Positions 1-10,692 of a stretch of DNA of 64,000 nt are shown in pieces; position 1 is the first letter of the stretch, and each line of letters starts with the position of its first letter. Source of the stretch: an uncultured Pelagibacteraceae bacterium (lineage in GTDB: Bacteria; Pseudomonadota; Alphaproteobacteria; Pelagibacterales; Pelagibacteraceae). The notes under the pieces are model-generated. The model saw only the letters and a list, made by a program, of their open reading frames with translations. It was not told where the DNA came from and did no database searches. The DNA is taken from the NCBI GenBank assembly GCA_902536305.1, contig CACAWX010000001.1, forward strand, positions 62,001-126,000, read 5' to 3'. Both the position numbers and the translations under genes were made by a program.

Positions 1-4
1 ATTT

Positions 5-757
5 ATGAATAATTTAAAGGCAATTAAAAGAGAGATCAGCTCTTCAGGTTCAAATAATAAGTTGAGATCTGAGGGGTTAATACCTGCTATTTTATATGGC
101 GGAAAAGAAGCTAACAAAAATATTTCAATAGAAAAAAAAGATATTAAAAATTTAATTCACTCAGAAACATTTTTATCAAAAGTTTTGGAATTAGACATTG
201 ATGGAAAAAAAGAAAGAGTAATTCCAAGAGACATAGCGTTTAATTTTGTTTCAGAGGAGCCTATTCACATAGACTTTATGAGAATAGTTTCAGGTAAAAA
301 AATTATTCTAGAAATACCAGTAAAATTTACAAATCATCCTGACTCACCGGGATTAAAAAGAGGCGGAGTGTTAAATATTGTTAGAAGAAAAGTTGAATTA
401 AGATGTCCTGCTGAAAATATACCTGACGAAATAATTATTGATTTATCTGGAACTGATATCGGCACAAGCATTAAAATTTCATCAGTCAAATTACCAGATA
501 ATATTGTCCCAACTATAACAGACCGTGATTTCGTTATAGCAACAGTTGCTTCTCCAACCGTTATGAAGGAGCCAGAGAAGCCAGCTGAAGATGAAGCAGT
601 AGCTGAAGGTGCTGAAGGTGAGGCTCCAGCAGAGGGAGCTGAAGCAGCAGCTAAAGATGGAGAGGGAGCTAAGAAAGATGATAAAGCTAAAGAAGGTGCT
701 GATAAAAAACCTGACGAAAAAAAACCTGCTGAAAAGAAACCTACTGAAAAAAAATAA
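5..757 (+). CDS. rplY: 50S ribosomal protein L25 (Ctc form) with acidic/lysine-rich low-complexity C-terminal tail
   Basis: ORF; L25/TL5-like N-terminal and beta domains (LRSEGLIPAILYGG, HIDFMRI); directly upstream of pth as is usual. Confidence 0.93.
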   Translation: MNNLKAIKREISSSGSNNKLRSEGLIPAILYGGKEANKNISIEKKDIKNLIHSETFLSKVLELDIDGKKERVIPRDIAFNFVSEEPIHIDFMRIVSGKKIILEIPVKFTNHPDSPGLKRGGVLNIVRRKVELRCPAENIPDEIIIDLSGTDIGTSIKISSVKLPDNIVPTITDRDFVIATVASPTVMKEPEKPAEDEAVAEGAEGEAPAEGAEAAAKDGEGAKKDDKAKEGADKKPDEKKPAEKKPTEKK

Positions 758-762
758 TTAAT

Positions 763-1335
763 ATGCTTTTACTTGTCGGATTGGGCAATCCTGGGTCCAA
801 CTATACTAATACTAGACACAATATTGGTTTTAAAATTATTGATGCTATAAACGCTCACTTTAAACTTTCTAAACAGAAACCAAAATTTAAGGGTTTGCTC
901 ACCACTGGGAATATTGATGAACAAAAAATCTATGCTATTAAGCCTTTAACTTTTATGAATAACTCAGGGACAGCTGTCAAAGAGCTAATAGATTACTTTA
1001 AGATTGACGCAAAAGATGTTTTTGTTTTTCATGACGATATGGATATTGATTTTGGAAAGATAAAAGCTAAATTTGGGGGCAGTAGTGCAGGTCATAATGG
1101 AATTGAGTCTATAGACAAATTTATTGGTAAAGATTACTCAAGAGTTCGTATAGGTATAGGTCAACCTAAACAAAAGAAAAAAGTAAATAATCATGTGTTG
1201 GAAGATTTTAAAGAGGATGAAGAAGAAAAAATCAACGATATTACAGGTAATATTGTTAAACAATTGCCTACCCTAATTCAAAAAAAAATAGATCTTTTTT
1301 CAAGTAAAGTAAATCAAGACCTTAATGGGATTTAA
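763..1335 (+). CDS. pth: Peptidyl-tRNA hydrolase
   Basis: GLGNPGSNYTNTRHNIGF, HDDMDIDFGKIKAKFGGSSAGHNGIESI motifs. Confidence 0.96.
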   Translation: MLLLVGLGNPGSNYTNTRHNIGFKIIDAINAHFKLSKQKPKFKGLLTTGNIDEQKIYAIKPLTFMNNSGTAVKELIDYFKIDAKDVFVFHDDMDIDFGKIKAKFGGSSAGHNGIESIDKFIGKDYSRVRIGIGQPKQKKKVNNHVLEDFKEDEEEKINDITGNIVKQLPTLIQKKIDLFSSKVNQDLNGI

Positions 1336-2395
1336 ATGTGGAATAGTTGGACTTCCAAATGTTGGTAAGTCTACTTTGTTTAACGCATTAACAGCCTCAA
1401 AAAATGCAGAAGCAGCAAACTTTCCCTTTTGTACTATAGATCCAAATATTGGAATTGTTGATGTGGTAGATGAAAGACTGGATCAACTAACTAAATTATC
1501 CAATTCTAAAAAGAAGATCTACACAAATATAACTTTCGTAGATATTGCAGGTTTGGTTAAAGGGGCTTCAAAAGGTGAGGGTTTAGGTAATAAATTTCTT
1601 TCCCATATAAAAGAAGTTGACGCAATCATTCACTTAGTAAGGTGCTTTGAGTCAGATAAGATTACTCATGTCAATTCAAAAATTAACCCCGTGGATGATC
1701 TTGAAACTATAAAAACAGAAATAATACTTTCAGATTTAGATATTATTCAAAAAAAACTGGAAAAGGGTAAAAAAAAATTACTCGGAGAAAAAGAAATAAA
1801 AATACTTGAGGACAAATTAAAACAATTAAATGATGGCAAAGAAGTAATCGCAAACGACAAAAATGAGGAAAAAATTCTTAATACCTTAGGTTTATTAAGT
1901 ATCAAACCAAAAATTATAGTTTGCAACGTTGATGAAGAAAGCCTAGCAAAAGGGAACACTTTTACCAAAAGTGTAAAAAAAAATTACCCAGAAGAAAAAG
2001 TAGTTACAATTTGTGCAGACATCGAAGATCAAATAATGAGTCTAGATAAAAATGAAAGAGAGACTTTCATGAAGGAAATAGGTCTTAACAAAACTGGTCT
2101 AAACCAACTAATCAAAGAGGGATATGAACTTTTAAACCTAGATACTTTTTTTACCTCTGGCCCTGAAGAAAGCAGAGCATGGACAGTGGAAAAAAATACA
2201 CCTGCGCCCAAGGCCGCGAGTGTCATACACACTGACTTTGAAAAGAATTTTATTAGGGCTGAAACAGTAACTTGTGAAGATTTTATTAAGTATGGAAGTG
2301 CTGAGAAATGTAAAGAGAACGGTAAATTAAGAATAGAGGGTAAAGACTATATTGTAAAAGATGGTGACGTTTTATACTTCCGTGTCAACCCTTGA
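1325..2395 (+). CDS. ychF: Redox-regulated ATPase/GTPase YchF (Obg family)
   Basis: [36 protein letters not shown]-terminal TGS-like domain. Confidence 0.96.
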   Translation: MGFKCGIVGLPNVGKSTLFNALTASKNAEAANFPFCTIDPNIGIVDVVDERLDQLTKLSNSKKKIYTNITFVDIAGLVKGASKGEGLGNKFLSHIKEVDAIIHLVRCFESDKITHVNSKINPVDDLETIKTEIILSDLDIIQKKLEKGKKKLLGEKEIKILEDKLKQLNDGKEVIANDKNEEKILNTLGLLSIKPKIIVCNVDEESLAKGNTFTKSVKKNYPEEKVVTICADIEDQIMSLDKNERETFMKEIGLNKTGLNQLIKEGYELLNLDTFFTSGPEESRAWTVEKNTPAPKAASVIHTDFEKNFIRAETVTCEDFIKYGSAEKCKENGKLRIEGKDYIVKDGDVLYFRVNP

Positions 2396-3154
2396 CCAAA
2401 TCTTCTTCATGCTCAAATATACCAGAGTGGTTAACAGTACTAAGTAAATAATTACTTTAACCCCTGTTCTATGTCTTTCCTCTAGTTCAGGTTCGGCTGC
2501 CCATGCTAAAAATGTTGTTACATCTTTTGCCATTTGGTCAACGGTAGAAACTGTACCGTCTGCATATTCTATCAATCCATCTTCAAGGTTGTTTGGCATT
2601 TTGATTTTATTTCCTATCATATACTTATTATAATACACTCCTTGATCTAAAGTTACTCCTGGCGGCGGGTCTTCGTAACCTACTAAAACAGAGTAAATAT
2701 AATTTGCCCCTCCTTTTCTTGCTTTAACTAGAACAGACATATCTGGAGGATATGCGCCTCCATTTGCTGCTGCTGCTGCCTCCTTATTGGGATGAGGACT
2801 TACAAACATATCAGATGGTCTGCCAGGTCTAGTAAACATTTCACCCTGACTGTCTGGTCCGTCAGTAACCTCGAAACTTGCTGCGATAGCTTTTACTTCT
2901 GCCTCTGTAAATTCAGGACCACCAGACTCTCCGAGATTTCTGTAACTAAGATATTGCATAGAATGACACGAAGAGCAAACTTCTTTATAAACTTGAAAAC
3001 CTCTCTGCAATGATGCTCTATCGAAAGTTCCTGTTAAACCCTTAAAACTCCAATCCACCTTTATTGGATCGGTCATTTCAGCGCTGTGTAAAGGTTTAAT
3101 TGTGAGGAAAAGTAGTATGATTATTTTGTTTAAACTTATATTAAACTTTTTCAT
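2372..3154 (-). CDS. petC: Cytochrome c1 of the bc1 complex
   Basis: [15 protein letters not shown] heme c motif, C-terminal TM anchor, in petABC order. Confidence 0.95.
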   Translation of the reverse strand: MKKFNISLNKIIILLFLTIKPLHSAEMTDPIKVDWSFKGLTGTFDRASLQRGFQVYKEVCSSCHSMQYLSYRNLGESGGPEFTEAEVKAIAASFEVTDGPDSQGEMFTRPGRPSDMFVSPHPNKEAAAAANGGAYPPDMSVLVKARKGGANYIYSVLVGYEDPPPGVTLDQGVYYNKYMIGNKIKMPNNLEDGLIEYADGTVSTVDQMAKDVTTFLAWAAEPELEERHRTGVKVIIYLVLLTTLVYLSMKKIWSRVDTEV

Positions 3155-4400
3155 TTAATTTCCGTGCTAGAGACGGTTCTGCTCCTCCAGTCATAACTGG
3201 CTCAGATATACTCATAGGGATAGGATCAGTTTTCTCAAGTAAACCTACTACTGGTAAAATAACTATAAAGTGTAAGAAGTAATAAATAGTTCCTACTCTT
3301 GCCAAAACTAAATAAACTCCTTCAGCTGGCATAGCACCAACATAACCTAACATTAAAACGTCTATAACTAAGATCCAAAAGAATTGTCTATAAAGAGGTC
3401 TAAATACAGCAGACCTAACTTTTGAAGTATCTAACCAAGGCAATACAAATAAAATAAATATTGCGCTGAACATTAAAATTACTCCACCTAGCTTATCAGG
3501 AACTGATCTTAAAATTGCATAAAAAGGTAATAGATACCACTCAGGTACTATGTGAGCTGGAGTTACTAGTGGATTTGCTGGAATGTAGTTATCTGAATGA
3601 CCTAAAACATTTGGTGTAAAAAATACAAATCCAGCGAATATAATCATGAACACTAATAATGCAAAAGCGTCTTTAATAGTTATATATGGATGGAATGGTA
3701 CAGTATCTTTTGAAGGTTTCTTTATATCTATACCAACTGGATTGTTATTACCTGGAATATGCAAAGCCCAGATATGCAAAACAACTAATCCTAAAATTAA
3801 AAAAGGAAATAAATAGTGTAAGCTAAAAAATCTATTCAATGTAGGGTTGTCGACTGAATACGCACCCCATAACCATGTAGTAATACTCTCTCCAACTAGT
3901 GGTATAGCGCTAAATAAATTAGTTATTACTGTTGCCCCCCAAAAACTCATTTGTCCCCATGGCAAGACATAACCTAGAAAAGCAGCTGCCATCATGAGTA
4001 AGTAGATCATTAGTCCTAATATCCATATTATTTCTCTTGGTGACTTATATGAACCATAGAATAGAGATCTAAATATATGTATGTAGACTGCAAGGAAAAA
4101 CATAGATGCTCCATTACTATGGATATATCTAATTAACCATCCATAATTAACGTTTCTCATAATATGTTCAACACTTCCGAATGCTAAATCTGCATGTGCA
4201 ACATAATGCATTGCAAGAACTATTCCTGTAACAATCTGTGTTATTAAACAAAAAGTCAGAATACCACCGAAAGTCCACCAATAATTTAAATTTTTTGGAG
4301 TTGGGTAATCAGTTAAATGGGCGCCTAAAGTTAATAAAGGTAGACGATCGTTAAACCATTTTGCAGCTTTTGATTTAGGTATGTATTCCTGATCACTCAT
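3141..4400 (-). CDS. petB: Cytochrome b of the bc1 complex
   Basis: Multi-TM cytochrome b, [34 protein letters not shown]. Confidence 0.97.
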   Translation of the reverse strand: MSDQEYIPKSKAAKWFNDRLPLLTLGAHLTDYPTPKNLNYWWTFGGILTFCLITQIVTGIVLAMHYVAHADLAFGSVEHIMRNVNYGWLIRYIHSNGASMFFLAVYIHIFRSLFYGSYKSPREIIWILGLMIYLLMMAAAFLGYVLPWGQMSFWGATVITNLFSAIPLVGESITTWLWGAYSVDNPTLNRFFSLHYLFPFLILGLVVLHIWALHIPGNNNPVGIDIKKPSKDTVPFHPYITIKDAFALLVFMIIFAGFVFFTPNVLGHSDNYIPANPLVTPAHIVPEWYLLPFYAILRSVPDKLGGVILMFSAIFILFVLPWLDTSKVRSAVFRPLYRQFFWILVIDVLMLGYVGAMPAEGVYLVLARVGTIYYFLHFIVILPVVGLLEKTDPIPMSISEPVMTGGAEPSLARKLNEKV

Positions 4401-4412
4401 AATTATTTCTAT

Positions 4413-4934
4413 TTATCCAATTTTAATAGTGTTGTTATCTAAAAACTCAAATTTAGGTATTTCCATGTTAGTCGGAGCAGGACCTTTTCTAACCCTACCG
4501 GATACATCGTAATGAGAACCGTGGCACGGGCAGAACCATCCGTTGTAATCACCTTTATCTTTTAAAGGGACACATCCTAGATGAGTACAAACACCTAACA
4601 TAACTAACCATTCATCTTTACCCTCTTTTACTCTCTCTTCATCATTTTGAGGATCGGGCAAATCGTCCAGGTTTACTGCTCTAGCCTCTTGTATTTCTCC
4701 AGGTGTTCTTCTTTTTACAAAAATTGGTTTTCCTCTCCACAAAACAGTAATTGATTTTCCAGGTTCCACTTGGCTAATATCAACTTCTGTGGTTGCTAAC
4801 GCTTGTTGTGCTTTGTCTGGATTCATTTGGTCAATCATTGGCCAAATAACTGCTCCCACACCAACGGCTCCGATGGTGTAGCTAGCTGTAAATAAAAAAT
4901 CTCTTCTGTTTACTTTTTTTTCTTCTTTGCTCAT
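4413..4934 (-). CDS. petA: Ubiquinol-cytochrome c reductase Rieske iron-sulfur subunit
   Basis: CTHLGCVPL...CPCHGSHYD Rieske cluster ligands, Tat-like RRDFL N-terminus. Confidence 0.97.
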   Translation of the reverse strand: MSKEEKKVNRRDFLFTASYTIGAVGVGAVIWPMIDQMNPDKAQQALATTEVDISQVEPGKSITVLWRGKPIFVKRRTPGEIQEARAVNLDDLPDPQNDEERVKEGKDEWLVMLGVCTHLGCVPLKDKGDYNGWFCPCHGSHYDVSGRVRKGPAPTNMEIPKFEFLDNNTIKIG

Positions 4935-5023
4935 TTATTTAAGTGCTTATAATGTAATTATCAAATAAGACTAAATAATTCTATTTTCTAGGGTCAGAAT
5001 GACACATAAATTAAGGAATATTA

Positions 5024-5473
5024 ATGCACATAGCTCTTTATAAGCCTGATATTCCTCAAAATACTGCAGCTATAATTAGGTTGGGAGCCTGCCTAAGTCT
5101 AAAGATTCACATAATCGAACCTTGTGGTTTTAACTTACACGACTCAAGATTTAAAAGGGTAGTGATGGACTATATTGGGCTAAGTAAAATATTTAGATAC
5201 CAAGATTATGATGATTTTATAAATAAAAACAAAAAAAAAAGAATAATTCTTATGACAACTAAAGCAAAAAAATATTATCATAAGTTTAAATTTAAAAAAG
5301 ATGATATATTATTATTTGGCAGAGAAAGCGCAGGTGTACCAAACAATTTGCATAAAACTATAAAAGATAAAATAAAAATACCAATGAATAAAAATACTAG
5401 ATCTCTAAATGTTGCTATGAGCGTAGCAATAATCTCTGCTGAGGCTTTAAGGCAAAATAATTTATTGAAATAA
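5024..5473 (+). CDS. trmL: tRNA (cytidine(34)-2'-O)-methyltransferase, SPOUT family
   Basis: ALYKPDIPQNTAAIIRLGACL, LLFGRESAGVP, LNVAMSVAI. Confidence 0.92.
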   Translation: MHIALYKPDIPQNTAAIIRLGACLSLKIHIIEPCGFNLHDSRFKRVVMDYIGLSKIFRYQDYDDFINKNKKKRIILMTTKAKKYYHKFKFKKDDILLFGRESAGVPNNLHKTIKDKIKIPMNKNTRSLNVAMSVAIISAEALRQNNLLK

Positions 5474-6297
5474 TGATCAATTCAGAATTTAGAAAAAAGA
5501 TGGCAGATAGTTGGTTTTCATATTTACAAGTACAAATATGTAAATCATTTGAAAACTTAGAAGGTAATAAATTAAAATTTTCCAAAAGAGATTGGTACAA
5601 AAAAAATATTAAAGAAGGTGGAGGAACATCTTATCTTTTAACTAAAGGTAAAATTTTTGATAAAGTAGGAGTAAATAAATCAACTGTATCTGGAACGTTT
5701 CCCAAACAATTTAGATCAAAAATTTTTGGAGCAGAAAGAGATGGTAAATATTGGGCATCAGGAATTTCTATAGTTGCTCATATGAAAAATCCAAAAATAC
5801 CCGCAATTCATTTTAATACAAGATTTATTGTGACATCTAAAGAATGGTTTGGTGGAGGTATGGACGCAACTCCTAGTCATACGGATTTTAAAGAAAGTAA
5901 AATTATTCATAACGAATTAAAAAAAATTTGTTTACAAAATAAAAAAAATTATAAAAAATATCAAAAATGGTGTGATGAATATTTTTACTTGCCTCATAGA
6001 AAAGAAGCTAGAGGAATTGGTGGAATTTTTTTCGATTATGAAACAAAAGATTGGATTAAAAACTTCAAGTTTGTACGAGAACTTGGTTTTGTGTTTATTG
6101 ATATTTCGAATAAAATAATTAATAGAAAAAAAAATTTTAAATATTCAAAAAAAGATAAAGAAAAACAATTGTTTAAACGTGGTAGATATGTGGAGTTTAA
6201 TCTTTTGTATGATAGAGGTACTAAGTTTGGTTTAAATTCTGGAGGTAATATCGACTCTATTTTGATGTCTTTACCGCCAGAAGCTAAGTGGAAATAA
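5473..6297 (+). CDS. hemF: Oxygen-dependent coproporphyrinogen III oxidase
   Basis: WFGGGMDATPSH, CDEYFYLPHRKEARGIGGIFFD, GRYVEFNLLYDRGTKFGL. Confidence 0.95.
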   Translation: MINSEFRKKMADSWFSYLQVQICKSFENLEGNKLKFSKRDWYKKNIKEGGGTSYLLTKGKIFDKVGVNKSTVSGTFPKQFRSKIFGAERDGKYWASGISIVAHMKNPKIPAIHFNTRFIVTSKEWFGGGMDATPSHTDFKESKIIHNELKKICLQNKKNYKKYQKWCDEYFYLPHRKEARGIGGIFFDYETKDWIKNFKFVRELGFVFIDISNKIINRKKNFKYSKKDKEKQLFKRGRYVEFNLLYDRGTKFGLNSGGNIDSILMSLPPEAKWK

Positions 6298-6776
6298 TTA
6301 TGGATAAAGAACCTATAACAGTGAACGGTCTTCAAAAACTAAAGTTAGAGTTAGAGGATTTAAAAAATGTTCAAAGACCAAAAGTTGTTGAGGCTATTGC
6401 TGAAGCAAGATCCCATGGAGATCTGAAAGAAAATGCTGAATATCATGCAGCAAAAGAACAGCAAGGTTTAATTGAAGGACGAGTTCTTGCTATTAACGAT
6501 TTAATAGCTCGTGCAAATGTAATTGATGTGACCAAAATTGAAAATAACGGAAAAGTAATCTTTGGTTCAACAATAAAACTAAAAGATTTAGAAACAGAAA
6601 AAGAAATTAGCTATAAATTAGTCGGTCAAGATGAAGCTAATATAAAAGAAAATTTAATTTTTTTTAAGAGTCCAATTGGAAAAGCTTTAATCGGTAAAGA
6701 AAAAAGTGAAATAGTGGCCGTAAATACTCCATCTGGTGAAAAAAACTTTGAAATATTGAACGTAGAGTATGTTTAA
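6288..6776 (+). CDS. greA: Transcription elongation factor GreA
   Basis: EAIAEARSHGDLKENAEYHAAKEQQGLIEGRV. Confidence 0.96.
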   Translation: MEIIMDKEPITVNGLQKLKLELEDLKNVQRPKVVEAIAEARSHGDLKENAEYHAAKEQQGLIEGRVLAINDLIARANVIDVTKIENNGKVIFGSTIKLKDLETEKEISYKLVGQDEANIKENLIFFKSPIGKALIGKEKSEIVAVNTPSGEKNFEILNVEYV

Positions 6777-8035
6777 TTAGAGTTTAATCGAATTATTTCT
6801 TTCATCTGATCCTCTGAAATTTTAAAATTATTTTTAATCCATTCTTCCTCTATTTTCTTCAATACTCTGCCAATTTGGCTACCTTGTTTCATTCCATTAT
6901 CAATCAAATATTTTCCATCAACTGGAAGCTTTTGTTTTTTTGATTGAAGTATTTTTTTTAAAGTCTCGGAGAAATCTTTAAACTTTAATTTTTCATTAAT
7001 AACAAAATTTAAAATATTTAAATTTATTAAGTGATTTTTGCCATTAAGATAAATATTTTTTTTTAAGTCTTTGTTAAAAAAATATTTATTTCCTTTAATT
7101 AGTATTATATTTTTTGCAGAAATATGTAAATTCTCTTTAATATTATTCGAAACGTTATATTTATGTACGAAATATTCATGATTATTTTTTTCATCTATAA
7201 GAAGCACTGCTAATAAAAGCTCTCTGTTTACTTGAGTATAATCGCAAATCTTTGCTAGACGTTCTAAGCGCTTTAGATTTTCAAATTCTGGAAATATCAA
7301 AGAAAAAATTTCTTTTAAATGTGTGCTTTCATTTAAATTTATAAAATTTTCTAAATCTAATATCTTATATAATTCAATTAAAATTCTCTCTTTTGAGATT
7401 TTTTTTATTCCGTCTAAATTTTGTTTGATTGCATCAATTGTTGATAGTTCGACTTTGCTGTCATACATTATTTTAAATCTTAAAAATCTTATGATACGCA
7501 AATAATCTTCCTCTATTCTTTTTCGAGGATCTCCAATAAACTTTACATTATTATTTTTTAAATCAACGGTTCCCATTTGAGGGTCAAATATCTTTCCATT
7601 AATATCAAGATAAATTGCATTCATAGTAAAATCTCTTCTTTCTGAGTCTAATTGCCAATCATCAATATACTCAACCTCGGCATGTCGACCGTCAGTTTCG
7701 ACATCTTTTCTGAGAGTTGTTATTTCTAGATTAAATTTATCAGTAACAAGAGTAACCGTTCCATGTTTTATACCAGTTTCAACTATGTTAAATTTTGTAT
7801 TTAAAAATTTTTCCTTTATCTCTTCTACGCTCAATGTTGTTGCGATATCAATATCGTCAATTTTATCATTGGATAAATATTTTCTAACACAACCACCTAC
7901 AAATCGAGCGGTTACGGTATCAGCTGAAGAACCCTCTTGAATTTTGTTAAAAACAAATTTTAAGTCTTTATCTTTATAGAATGGAAATAAGTTTCGTTTA
8001 ATTTTATTTATGAAGTTGAAACTTAAATTAAGCAT
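6773..8035 (-). CDS. CCA tRNA nucleotidyltransferase / poly(A) polymerase family
   Basis: FVGGCVRKYLSNDKIDDIDIAT, RRDFTMNAIYLD, EEDYLRIIRFLRF nucleotidyltransferase motifs. Confidence 0.92.
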   Translation of the reverse strand: MLNLSFNFINKIKRNLFPFYKDKDLKFVFNKIQEGSSADTVTARFVGGCVRKYLSNDKIDDIDIATTLSVEEIKEKFLNTKFNIVETGIKHGTVTLVTDKFNLEITTLRKDVETDGRHAEVEYIDDWQLDSERRDFTMNAIYLDINGKIFDPQMGTVDLKNNNVKFIGDPRKRIEEDYLRIIRFLRFKIMYDSKVELSTIDAIKQNLDGIKKISKERILIELYKILDLENFINLNESTHLKEIFSLIFPEFENLKRLERLAKICDYTQVNRELLLAVLLIDEKNNHEYFVHKYNVSNNIKENLHISAKNIILIKGNKYFFNKDLKKNIYLNGKNHLINLNILNFVINEKLKFKDFSETLKKILQSKKQKLPVDGKYLIDNGMKQGSQIGRVLKKIEEEWIKNNFKISEDQMKEIIRLNSN

Positions 8036-8042
8036 ATATCTG

Positions 8043-8116
8043 TGGCTGGGGCACTAGGATTCGAACCTAGGATGGCGGTATCAAAAACCGCTGCCTTACC
8101 GCTTGGCTATGCCCCA
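8043..8116 (-). tRNA. tRNA-Gln (anticodon TTG), CCA encoded
   Basis: Reverse complement TGGGGCATAGCCAAGCGGTAAGGCAGCGGTTTTTGATACCGCCATCCTAGGTTCGAATCCTAGTGCCCCAGCCA folds as a cloverleaf; loop TTTTGAT gives anticodon TTG. Confidence 0.95.
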
Positions 8117-8152
8117 ATGTTAAGAAATCTGATATATCATAAATCACCAAAA

Positions 8153-8986
8153 TTAAACAGTTTTCGCAAATGAAAACCAAAAACTTGGGAACTTGATTTT
8201 TAATTTATTTAAGGCTTTTTTTGCAGTTATTTGATCCTTGAATAAGCCGTAACAAACTGACCCAGATCCGGTCATTCTTGAAAAACAACACCCCTTTTCA
8301 TTTCTAATTGCTATTAATAATTTTTTTATAATGGGATATTTTTTTTCAACAATTGATTGTAAATCGTTATTTTCTTGAGAAATTACATTAATGAATTTAT
8401 TTTTAGTATTTATTTTACTATGAGATAATAGTTTCTTTTTGGAATACTTTCGTACCTTTGAATAAATCTCTTTTGTCGAGCATCTTATATTTGGCTTAAC
8501 CAGTATGAAAAATAATTTTTTTTTTTGGAAATAAGTAATATTTTTTAAATTGCTCAAAAAACCTTGTTTGCATAAAAAAAGTCTTAAATCTGTTCCAATT
8601 ATACTTTCTGCTTTATTTAATAAGCTTTTCGATATTTTACCTTTCAAGAGAACTTTTAAGATAGATGCTGCATTTCCAGTTCCCCCTCCTAAACCTCCAA
8701 AAACAGGAATATTTTTATTAATACTAACAGAATAATAATTTGAAATTATTTTAAGTTTTCTAAGAAATTTAAAAAGATTAATTATTGAATTGTTGTTTTT
8801 ATTTACCAATTTTGAAAAAGGGCCTTTAAAAAAAATTTTATCTTTTTTTTCTTTAATCTTTTTTAAATTAATTTTATCTGATAAATTTATTAAGCAGAAA
8901 TAAGATTGAATTTCATGAAGGCCGTCTTTACGCTTTGAATTAATTCTTAAAGATAAATTAATTTTAGCGTACGAACTTAAAACCAT
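8153..8986 (-). CDS. ispE: 4-diphosphocytidyl-2-C-methyl-D-erythritol kinase
   Basis: GHMP kinase: AKINLSLRINSKRKDGLHEIQS, PVFGGLGGGTGNAAS, MTGSGSVCYG. Confidence 0.93.
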   Translation of the reverse strand: MVLSSYAKINLSLRINSKRKDGLHEIQSYFCLINLSDKINLKKIKEKKDKIFFKGPFSKLVNKNNNSIINLFKFLRKLKIISNYYSVSINKNIPVFGGLGGGTGNAASILKVLLKGKISKSLLNKAESIIGTDLRLFLCKQGFLSNLKNITYFQKKKLFFILVKPNIRCSTKEIYSKVRKYSKKKLLSHSKINTKNKFINVISQENNDLQSIVEKKYPIIKKLLIAIRNEKGCCFSRMTGSGSVCYGLFKDQITAKKALNKLKIKFPSFWFSFAKTV

Positions 8987-8989
8987 AAT

Positions 8990-10684
8990 TTATAGACCTT
9001 TAATTAATTTTTTTTCAATAGTTTGCTTAAGTTCATCTTCTGCTTTTTCAAGATTTAAAACATAATTCCAATAATATCTTGCCTGAATTTGATTACCATT
9101 CTTCCAAAGCACATCTCCATAGTGATCATTAACTATAGGATCTCCAGGCATCAATCTAACAGCTTGCTGAAGGAAATTTTTAGACTCTTTATATTTTTCA
9201 AGTTTAAACAAAGCCCAACCTAAGGAGTCTATTATATAAGGATCATTAGATCTTAATTTATTTGCTTTTTCTAACATCTTTAAAGATTTTTCAATTTTCA
9301 CACCTTGTTCTATCCATGAGTAAGCTAAATAGTTTATTACGTAAGCTTGATCAGGATTGGCTTCCAATGAAGCTAGTAAATCTTTTTCAGCTTTATCCCA
9401 CTCTCCTATTCGCTCATAAGATATTCCTCGCCCGTCTGTTGCCTCTGCGTATAAAGGATTTTCTATTTCGACTTCATCAATAATTTTACTATAAAATATA
9501 ATTGAGTCTTTAAACCTTTCATTATTTTTTAAAAACTCTGCGTAATCGAAAGTTTCGTAAATATCTTTTATATCTAAACTATTATAGGTATCACTGACAA
9601 GTTTCAGTGCTTTATCTTTTTTTTCCTCTTCTAAAAAAATTTTAGCAAGTTGTTTGGCAGAATACCATGAAAATGCTTTGCCTCGTTTACTTAAATTATT
9701 ATAAATTTTTTTTGCTTTTGTATAATTATCAATTTTGTAAAAGTTTTCTGCAAGTAAAGTATCGTAAGAGTGAAAGTCATTGTTTAAAAATTTTGCTAAA
9801 TTAAGATAAAAATTTGATAAAGGGTAAATTGACTGAGAAGATAAAGCGTTGGCAGTGATATATAGAATCTCTGAAATAACATGTGCCACTTTTTTACAAT
9901 CGAATACGGAAATATTTTTGTTTTTATCTAGGTCAAGCTTATACTGATTAAGCAATAAGTTTCTGGGATAAAGTTTTATTGCGGATTTAACAATTTTTTT
10001 CGCTTCATCTATTTTTTCAGAATTAGCAACGTAAGAGGCATAAAAATACTTGTATCTAGAAAAATCAGTTTTTTCATCTGATGTTAATTTTATAAATAAA
10101 TTTTCTGTGTTTGGGCTATTAAAAAAACAATTTAAAAAAACATTTTGTATGCTTTTTAAATTTTGAAATCTTTCATCTATTTTATTTAATTCTGATGTTG
10201 CTTGATTTAAATTTAAATTATTTAAATTTGACCAATTATGAAGAGAATTTGATACATAATTATTTAAAATAAATCTTGATCTCTTATTTTTAGCTTTAAG
10301 AAAATACTTTTGAGCTAAATCAGTATTTGAGTTTTTTAGGTGAAAAATTCCTGTTATTAAATGACTTTCAAAAATATCTAATTTTTTTTTCTCTAGCTTT
10401 CTAGAATAATTAAAGGCTTCTCTAATATTTCCGGAATTTACCAACGAATACAAATATTTTACTGAATAATTTATATGACTATTTTCAAGCCCATTTAATT
10501 TTTTAAAAAAATTAAATGATTGTTCGTATTGATTGTTATTCAATAATAAAATGCCTGAAAAATAGTCTGATACACTATCAGCCTTATTAAACTTATCCAA
10601 AGATTTAGCAGGAGTTGTGGACAAAAAAATAATGACAAACAAAATCTGTCCTATAGTCTTTAAATTAAACTTAAATATTTTCAT
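8990..10684 (-). CDS. TPR repeat protein with signal peptide
   Basis: N-terminal hydrophobic signal; repeated TPR patterns at the C-terminus (AYVINYLAYSWIEQG, DPYIIDSLGWALFKLEKYKES). Confidence 0.8.
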   Translation of the reverse strand: MKIFKFNLKTIGQILFVIIFLSTTPAKSLDKFNKADSVSDYFSGILLLNNNQYEQSFNFFKKLNGLENSHINYSVKYLYSLVNSGNIREAFNYSRKLEKKKLDIFESHLITGIFHLKNSNTDLAQKYFLKAKNKRSRFILNNYVSNSLHNWSNLNNLNLNQATSELNKIDERFQNLKSIQNVFLNCFFNSPNTENLFIKLTSDEKTDFSRYKYFYASYVANSEKIDEAKKIVKSAIKLYPRNLLLNQYKLDLDKNKNISVFDCKKVAHVISEILYITANALSSQSIYPLSNFYLNLAKFLNNDFHSYDTLLAENFYKIDNYTKAKKIYNNLSKRGKAFSWYSAKQLAKIFLEEEKKDKALKLVSDTYNSLDIKDIYETFDYAEFLKNNERFKDSIIFYSKIIDEVEIENPLYAEATDGRGISYERIGEWDKAEKDLLASLEANPDQAYVINYLAYSWIEQGVKIEKSLKMLEKANKLRSNDPYIIDSLGWALFKLEKYKESKNFLQQAVRLMPGDPIVNDHYGDVLWKNGNQIQARYYWNYVLNLEKAEDELKQTIEKKLIKGL

Positions 10685-10692
10685 AATAACTG

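Noticed and set aside
1747-1968. Antisense ORFs inside ychF, smc, groEL, ileS, cox and other conserved genes in the ORF track
   Set aside because: They lie fully inside strongly supported conserved genes on the opposite strand and have no recognisable domain; AT-rich antisense frames commonly stay open.
9262-9483. Plus-strand ORF inside the TPR protein gene
   Set aside because: No domain signal; antisense to a well-supported TPR coding sequence.
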